NCBI GenBank assembly: GCA_011503125.2
Contig: WWBZ02000033.1
Coordinates: forward strand, 3,968,001 to 4,032,000
DNA length: 64,000 nucleotides
Reading direction: 5' to 3'
DNA from: Botryosphaeria dothidea
Taxonomy: Eukaryota > Ascomycota > Dothideomycetes > Botryosphaeriales > Botryosphaeriaceae
Positions 58,493 through 64,000 of this stretch are shown piece by piece (within the stretch, counting starts at the first letter, position 1; each line of letters begins with the position of its first letter). Under the pieces are notes generated by a model that was not told the DNA's origin, ran no database searches, and saw nothing but the letters and a program-made list of their open reading frames with translations. The position numbers were made by a program, and so were the translations under genes.

Positions 58493-59410
58493 TGTGGACG
58501 CAACAGTGAGGGCAATGAACGAGAGTGTATGCGAACACGATAGGGAGGGAGTGGGATGTAGAGTGCGTGTGCGTGTGCGAACGAAAGGTGTGGTGGAGGA
58601 AAAAAAAGGTTGTGGAGCGGTTGAGGACGAAGATATATAAACCTGCGCTCCAGACGCTAGCCGCAAGTGGACGATGGCAAACGGGCCGCTGGGAAGGCAG
58701 GTGCGAGCGCTGGTAATGACTGCTCGATCGTTGCTGCCATATTTGGCATGCGCACGTTTGCACCAAACCTTCTGGCTCTCTGATTGGCGCGGCCAACCAG
58801 TGAGGTCACGCTGAATCAATGACCATGCCTTCCCTTCCAGACCTTCCAGAACCACACATTCTGCGGGGTGTTGAAGCACATCGTTGGACGTGAATGAATA
58901 GTCTGACACCAGATCATGCAGGCGAATGCTTCAACTTCCCACGAGGGGATGCACGTTCATACACCTTCGCTCTTGACATTATGGACAAGCTACTCAAATA
59001 CCACAAGATCATGATTGCTCGCCAAAAAGCTTAGCAATGTTACCGTCATCTCGTTATTTTGCTGGACGCTCGCGGAAGTGAAATACTTTAATAATTTGTA
59101 GATACTTGTAACTATATTCTCTGGTAGATTGTTCCATCTTGGGTACCAGGATAATGCTCTCAGGAGAGTATCTCACTTCACATTTGATGAACAACCCACC
59201 ATCACTGTGCTTGTACCCGTTAGCCAATGACTTTTCGACAACAAGCAAGTAGTGAAGAGTGGGTGTACAGAAGCTGAGCACAACCAGCCCCTATAATCAC
59301 AACTTGATCCCAGCCATGTACGTCTCAGAAAACTGGCTTGTAAGGACCGGAAATAGACTCGCCGAGCTTGCAGGCAACAAGGCGAATCTCAATTGCATCA
59401 CAAGGAATTT
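58493..59410. other. Intergenic
   Basis: Upstream of the GPI-type gene (tatataa-like sequence near 58633) and 3' flank of the DUF2458 gene. No supported gene. Confidence 0.5.
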
Positions 59411-60203
59411 TCAGTCCTTGTACATATCCTCAAGATACTCGATCATCTTCTTCTGCAACTTCAACAACTCATCCGGAGTGACCTTCGCCTTGGAATCTGC
59501 ACCAGATCCAGCGCCGGCTGCCGCTTCCTCCGCACTCGCAACAAGCCCAGGCTTGACGCCGAAGAAGGGTACGCCGAGACTCTTCAGCTGTCCGGACATG
59601 ACGTAGAACATCTCGCTCTGCGCGCGGTGAACTTTCCTGTCATAGGCTTTCAGCTGCTCCTTGTTTGCACTTTGGCTCATGAGCGCCTGGCGGCCGCCCC
59701 ACCAGATCAGCTCGTGCTCGTGCTGGTCCGCGATCATCTAAGGAATGCTGGTTAGCACTGCACGCTGAAACAAGGACAAGACAATCTACCTTCTGGATGA
59801 TCGGCTTGAAATTGTGATTTTGAGCAGCGATTTTGGTAATGCACCGGAGACCGGGGGCCCACTCGGTGATGGTTGCTGGATCAATGGGCGTTGGTGCGGA
59901 AGATTGCGGCACAAGAGCAGGGAGAGGAGACCCAGGTGGAGTTGTCGAAACGCTGGAATAATTCTGCGATGCGGGTTTCTGGCTACACCCAGCGAGCCTC
60001 GGATCTGACGACTGACGATGGTTGGCAGGGTGTGCAGGAACGGCATGGCGTCCGAAATCAGGAAGAGCCTGCGGAGTCGCAGAACTCTGGCTCCCATCCA
60101 AAGACGGACCTGTCGGCTGCTGAGCAGGAGGAGGCGCGAGCGCGGCGAGGTTTCTGAGCACTGTCGCCAAATCCGGCGCCTGTGAATTGCTCTGCTGCTC
60201 CAT
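59411..60203 (-). CDS. DUF2458-family protein
   Basis: Two exons on the - strand: 60203-59790 and 59737-59411 (246 aa); intron 52 nt. The N-terminal half is low-complexity (Pro, Ser, Gln; MEQQSNSQAPDLATVLRNLA). The C-terminal half, from about residue 112, reads ITEWAPGLRCITKIAAQN, KPIIQKMIADQHEHELIWWG, GRQALMSQSANKE, and ends in a helix KLQKKMIEYLEDMYKD. This WP..LR..T..A/IxxLIxxQHxHExxWWxGR pattern is that of the uncharacterised fungal family DUF2458. Function unknown; helical, possibly part of a complex. The start is divergent from the gene at 60615 with 411 bp between, so a shared promoter is likely. Confidence 0.82.
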
Positions 60204-60614
60204 GATGAGACTCGCCGTGTATTGAAGAGAGCGGACGCGGTGGGTAGATCCCGCAAAAACAGCGATGAGCCTTTCAGTTCAGCTTGACATTCACATTTCG
60301 CATCCAGCAAACCCACAGCTCTTTGCAGCGCTGCTCACAGTCGCCTGGGAGTGCTCGAATGAAGTCGGAGAAAGGGTTGCGGCGATGCCGTTGACGTTTG
60401 GATTCCCATTGGCGCACGGGCGATTGGCTGAGATCCCTGCATGAGAAAGTTCATCGGCGACCAAAGCATCATACGAGGCCGCCCACCGCAGCAGCAGCAG
60501 CATCTGCGCAGCCCTCCCGCAACGAACACCGCCCGCCGTCCCGCCCAGCGCTCGCAAGCTCTCGTGTCTGGAAGCCCCGCTTGATACGCATTGAGCCGCG
60601 GAAGACCGTTCAGA
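60204..60614. promoter_or_regulatory. Shared divergent promoter region
   Basis: 411 bp between the start codons of two genes pointing away from each other (60203 - and 60615 +). It must contain both promoters; no specific factor site is claimed. Confidence 0.6.
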
Positions 60615-61459
60615 ATGTCGCCTCGCTCAGCAATGGACGCCACGCGCTTCACGGCCACCGGGCCGTACGCGCACTCGAAATCCACCAACATCCCGCTCAA
60701 CTCGGCGCCCGCGCCCAAGAATGAAACGCCACAGCAGAAGATCAACAGGTTAAGAGCGGCGGCACAGAAGGCGAAGGTTGACCAGGTGTCGACATTCGAC
60801 AAGGTTGTGGCGGGAGGCAGAGTGTGGGCGGACAGAGCTCACCGGGTAACGGCGCTGAGCTTGATTGCCATCACTGGTGAGCGCAATGTGCTGCAAACAC
60901 CAACACGACGCATCCGGCTGACTGAACGGTCTTAGGTATTGCTGGTGTTGTTACCGTATTTGCCCTGGGCGACATGATAGTATACAACAGGCGGAAGCGC
61001 AGGGAATGGTTCCACGAGCAGAACCAGAAGCATGCAATTTCTCTCGCCGAGGCGAAGCAAGCTGTCGCGGCAGGCACGGCTACCGAGGACCAGGTCCTTC
61101 TACTCAACAACGAGCGCAACAAGCAGGAGCACGCGAAGAACAAGAAGGGCATTTTCACGCGCGCGAAAGAGAGCCTCTTCGGAGGCCTCTCGAAGGAAGA
61201 GAAGGAGGGCGGTAAGCTCGGCGCTGCGGCGTTCCAGGCGTCCGACAAGACGCAGGACGCCTGGGATGCAATCCGTAGCGATGCGCAGGAAGCCAAGGAA
61301 CAAGGCCTCGGGATATTGCAGGCAGTGGAGGATAAGAGAAGAGAGGGCGAGAAGGCACAGGCTCAGGCTCCCGGGCCCTTGGATCTCATGGCAGAAGAGG
61401 CGGCACAGACTGCAACGCAAAAGTCAAAGAGCTGGACGAGCTGGATCACTGGACGATGA
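60615..61459 (+). CDS. COX14-like mitochondrial membrane protein
   Basis: Two exons, 60615-60876 and 60936-61459 (261 aa); intron 59 nt. The N-terminal 80 residues are polar and basic. A single hydrophobic helix (ALSLIAITGIAGVVTVFALG, about residues 78-98) is preceded by VVAGGRVWADRAHRVT and followed by basic YNRRKRREW. The lead-in DRAHRVT-helix-basic is the pattern of the cytochrome oxidase assembly family that includes COX14. The C-terminal 155 residues are charged and probably helical (SKEEKEGGKLGAAAFQASDK, DAQEAKEQGLG), much longer than yeast Cox14. I infer a mitochondrial inner-membrane protein; the exact family link needs a profile search. Confidence 0.7.
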
Positions 61460-61665
61460 GTTGAGGACGGAGGCGAAATCCTTTGCCCCATAAAAGCTGG
61501 CCGCTTGCTTTCAAGCTTCCATTGTATCATATTATACCTCCCAAATTGAGATGGGATGTAGCATAGAGGTGCATCACGGGTGTGGAGCGTCCGGAGTACT
61601 TCTGAACATGAATGGATTTGGTTGGGTATATAAAAAACTGGGCGCCATTTTTTTTTCCCTATCGC

Positions 61666-62329
61666 TCATTGATCGCCCTGGGTAGCTACAGGAATATACG
61701 ACCTTCTCTCCTTCACCTTCTGCATTGCGCCGGTTGTCAGCACTCAAATCACCTGGGCAGGGCCCGACTAAGCTTACTTCTTGCCAGCGGTTGACGTATG
61801 GGCGAGCAGCTGCGTAGACTAGCAGGCTTACGGTGGCAGTTATGAAGATGACGACGACTGCTTGGTCTTTGGCTGAATCCCTCTCTGCAGAAGCATGTGA
61901 GCGCCATACATTCCTGTTGATGCTGGGAGCACTTACGGAAGCATTCCGTGTATACATCCTCCTCCTTAGCGCCGTGGCATATGGGCAGGTTGTAGTCCAA
62001 ACAGAACTTCTTGTTGCAATCGTTACAGGTTCGCTTGCCCTTCTTGGATTCTTTTGCGCGCGAGAAGAGGCTGGAGCCGGAGTCCTTGGAGGAACCGGAC
62101 TTGGAGGAGCCGGATTTGGAGCTGTAGGGCGAGGGGTCATCGAGGTGAATAATGGTGCTATTGGTGAAGCAAGTGCACTTGCAGAAGGAGGCCGGGGCTA
62201 AGCGGAGGAGGGTCAGCGGACGGACAGGTATGCAGGAGCGGAGGCGTGCGGCATACTGGCTGCAAGAGCGGTGGAGAGCAGGGCGAGGAGGGCGAGCAGA
62301 GTCAGGAGGGCATGTCTTCGTCCCAACAT
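61666..62329 (-). CDS. Small Cys-rich type I membrane protein
   Basis: Four exons on the - strand: 62329-62257, 62197-61937, 61884-61778, 61719-61666 (164 aa); introns 58-59 and 52 nt. The signal peptide MLGRRHALLTLLALLALLST is strong. A luminal domain has nine cysteines in the blocks TPASFCKCTCFTNSTII and KRTCNDCNKKFCLDYNLPIC plus a final ECF. A Ser/Lys-rich spacer (about residues 47-65) lies between the first two. A transmembrane helix (AVVVIFITATVSLLVYAAAR) is followed by a short cytosolic tail ERRSYIPVATQGDQ. All four exons close in frame (495 nt). I do not know the family. It looks like a conserved secretory-pathway membrane protein with disulfide or metal-binding ectodomain. Confidence 0.82.
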
Positions 62330-62649
62330 GGTGTCGACGGCGCGAGGTGGTGGATCGCAGGCCGGAGGATCGCAAACGGCCGCGCTGGAGATGATGCGCG
62401 CGCTGTGGATGGCCTGAGCCCTGCCGGCCGCGTACCCTGCGACGGCTTGGCAGCAGTGGGGAACCCGGCAAGGGTCGAGCTCGATAATTTGTCTCCGCCG
62501 GGCCCTAAAAACTTCCAGCGCGATTCTCCGCCTCAGCAACAGCCAACACAGCGCCCGCTGAGCTGAGACACTTGCGCGGCTATGTTCTAGCATCCTTCGC
62601 CCGCTGGTTGGTGGTGGCTCATCCTTTCGCACATCACGACACCTCAGCA
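62330..62649. promoter_or_regulatory. Divergent promoter region
   Basis: 320 bp between the start codons of the Cys-rich membrane protein (-) and the RRM protein (+). No specific site identified. Confidence 0.55.
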
Positions 62650-64000
62650 ATGTCCGTTACACAAGCGCTTACAACAGATTCCGCCGCCCGCGAAGAGCCC
62701 TCCAGCAGCTCCAGCGCCGCGCCCGAGAGAACGCGCCTGCACATCACACCCTTTAATCCGGACCTACTGAAGGCTTTCATCCCGCCCTCCATCTTGCCCC
62801 AGGCGTCGCAAATCTCCTACCACAGTATTCAGACATTTCCCGAGAAAGGCTTCGGCTACGTCGAGCTCCCCACCATGGAGGCCCAAAAGCTTAAGAAGAA
62901 GTTTAATGGCTCCATTCTGAGGGGTCACAAGGTTCGCATCGAAGACGCGCGCCCGGAAAAGCGCAAGATGATCGTGGAGGAGGCACAAGCGGCAGCCGAG
63001 GCGGGCGCAGAGGAGGAAGATCGCAAGGCCGGTAAGAAGGTCAAGAAGGTGAAGCGCAAGGATGGCGTGCTTCCAGGATTTGAGCTTCCGGATGAACGGC
63101 ACGTCAAGCGTGGCTGGACTGAGCCAGACAGCAAGAAGGATCGCAAGCACAAGGACAAGAGGGACAAGGACAAGAAGGAGAAGAAGAACAAATCGCAGTC
63201 TTCGAAATACACTACGGACAAAGAATTGCTGTTCAAGACAAAACTCCCACCAAATGCCGTTCCGATAGCCAAGTCCGACAGAGCTGTGGAAAAGCCCAAG
63301 AAATCGAAGAAGTCCTCGCGCGAGGTTGTTGTTCACGAGTTTGCCAAAACAACAAAACATGCCAGCTTCTTGAAGACCAGTAAAGTCTCGAAAGATGCAA
63401 AGAAAGCTGCCGAATTCGTTGAAGGCAAGGGATGGGTCGACGAAGAGGGAAATGTGGTGGAGCAAGAGTCTGAGTCGCGTCGGACGCGCAGAGAGGCTGA
63501 GGAGGAGGCGAGGCAAAAACGCGCAGAAAGGAAGGCATCTGCCCCTAAGGAAGAGAAGCGCTCCAAGAAGCAGTCTGCCCTGGAGCGGGCGGAGGCGCTC
63601 GAGGCAAGATGCAAGTCTAAAAAAGCAGCTCTATCATCTGACGAAGAGTCAGAGGATGACGATGAAGATGTTTCCGATGATTCTTCAGTCATCTCTACAT
63701 CCTCATCCGACGTCAGCAGCAGTGAAGAAAGCGAGTCTGAAGAAGTGTCTTCGTCGGAGGCTGAGTCAGAAGTCGCACAAGGACGGGAAGCCGAAGAGCA
63801 ACCTTCGCCGGAATCCAAGCCACCAGTTGCACACGCGAAGGCAGCTGATCAGGACAACATTCCTCGTGGTGTTCCTGGCGCAGACGTGGAGATGATTGAT
63901 TCCACAGCGAATACCGGGAACGCCGCGGAGGAGGCGACAAAAGAAGTTCACCCTCTGGAGGCTCTTTTCAAGCGCCCCAAATTGCCCGAGGGTGGAACGC
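62650..64000 (+). CDS. RRM-domain nucleolar protein (Nop8-like), 3' end outside window
   Basis: The frame is open from ATG 62650 (ctcagcaATGT) to the window edge, 450 codons without a stop or needed intron. An N-terminal RRM spans about residues 29-105 (RLHITPFN as strand 1, GFGYVELPTMEAQKLKKKFN as RNP1 and helix, GHKVRIEDARP as the last strand). After it come Lys-rich segments (KKDRKHKDKRDKDKKEKK), a conserved-looking core (ELPDERHVKRGWTEPD; EFVEGKGWVDEEGNVVE), a long Ser/Asp/Glu-rich acidic stretch (about 330-385), and HPLEALFKRPKLP at the edge. This order resembles fungal Nop8-like ribosome-biogenesis proteins often labelled SRP40-like. Role in 60S assembly is inferred. Any introns would lie beyond the window. 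Confidence 0.82.
   Translation, partial: MSVTQALTTDSAAREEPSSSSSAAPERTRLHITPFNPDLLKAFIPPSILPQASQISYHSIQTFPEKGFGYVELPTMEAQKLKKKFNGSILRGHKVRIEDARPEKRKMIVEEAQAAAEAGAEEEDRKAGKKVKKVKRKDGVLPGFELPDERHVKRGWTEPDSKKDRKHKDKRDKDKKEKKNKSQSSKYTTDKELLFKTKLPPNAVPIAKSDRAVEKPKKSKKSSREVVVHEFAKTTKHASFLKTSKVSKDAKKAAEFVEGKGWVDEEGNVVEQESESRRTRREAEEEARQKRAERKASAPKEEKRSKKQSALERAEALEARCKSKKAALSSDEESEDDDEDVSDDSSVISTSSSDVSSSEESESEEVSSSEAESEVAQGREAEEQPSPESKPPVAHAKAADQDNIPRGVPGADVEMIDSTANTGNAAEEATKEVHPLEALFKRPKLPEGGT

Noticed and set aside
56601..58796. 731-codon unspliced version of the GPI-type protein
   Set aside because: It bypasses the signal peptide. Splicing at 58403/58345 joins a strong signal peptide to the Cys-rich domain in frame.

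Overview
The window is nuclear DNA of a filamentous ascomycete (Pezizomycotina; Dothideomycetes is my best guess). The reasons are short GT-AG introns of about 50-90 bp, a KapC-type bZIP factor, a fungal ER-type MscS channel with an EF-hand, a DUF2458 protein, serine/threonine-rich GPI-type wall proteins, and above all the signature of repeat-induced point mutation (RIP, C to T at CpA on either strand). All functional names come from reading the sequence; no database search was possible.

Region 1 (1 to about 19.8 kb) is a nested transposon graveyard. Most of it has almost no CA or TG dinucleotides left. It holds a Ty3/gypsy integrase-chromodomain end with its 3' LTR, a Ty1/copia reading frame split by LINE insertions, at least five pieces of one Tad/I-like LINE family, and a RIP-wrecked reading frame I cannot classify. 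In the middle (2098-7231) is a full-length copy of the same LINE that still has its CA/TG. Both of its ORFs stay in frame and carry only TAG/TAA stops, so it arrived after the main RIP episode. Exact 14-15 bp target-site duplications give the insertion order.

Region 2 (19.8-23 kb) is a probable copia LTR followed by unique, GC-rich DNA without a convincing gene.

Region 3 (23-64 kb) is ordinary gene space: NHP6-type HMG-box protein (+), HMG-CoA synthase (-), a tRNA-Gly(GCC) with a 67-nt intron (-), two single-pass membrane or secreted proteins (+), an RNase H-fold protein (+), a broken NACHT/NLR-like gene (-), a small secreted protein (-), KapC bZIP (-), an MscS channel (-), a Cys-rich Ser/Thr-rich GPI-type protein (-), a DUF2458 protein (-), a COX14-like membrane protein (+), a small Cys-rich membrane protein (-) and an RRM nucleolar protein running off the right edge (+). 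The genes share no obvious pathway.

The most interesting object is a roughly 612-bp tRNA-headed SINE at 31263-31874, flanked by a perfect 15-bp duplication. Its A and B boxes match the Pol III consensus, and its last ~50 bp and (TATC)n tail match the 3' end of the LINE family 24 kb away. This looks like a parasite-partner pair (SINE using LINE machinery) caught in one window.
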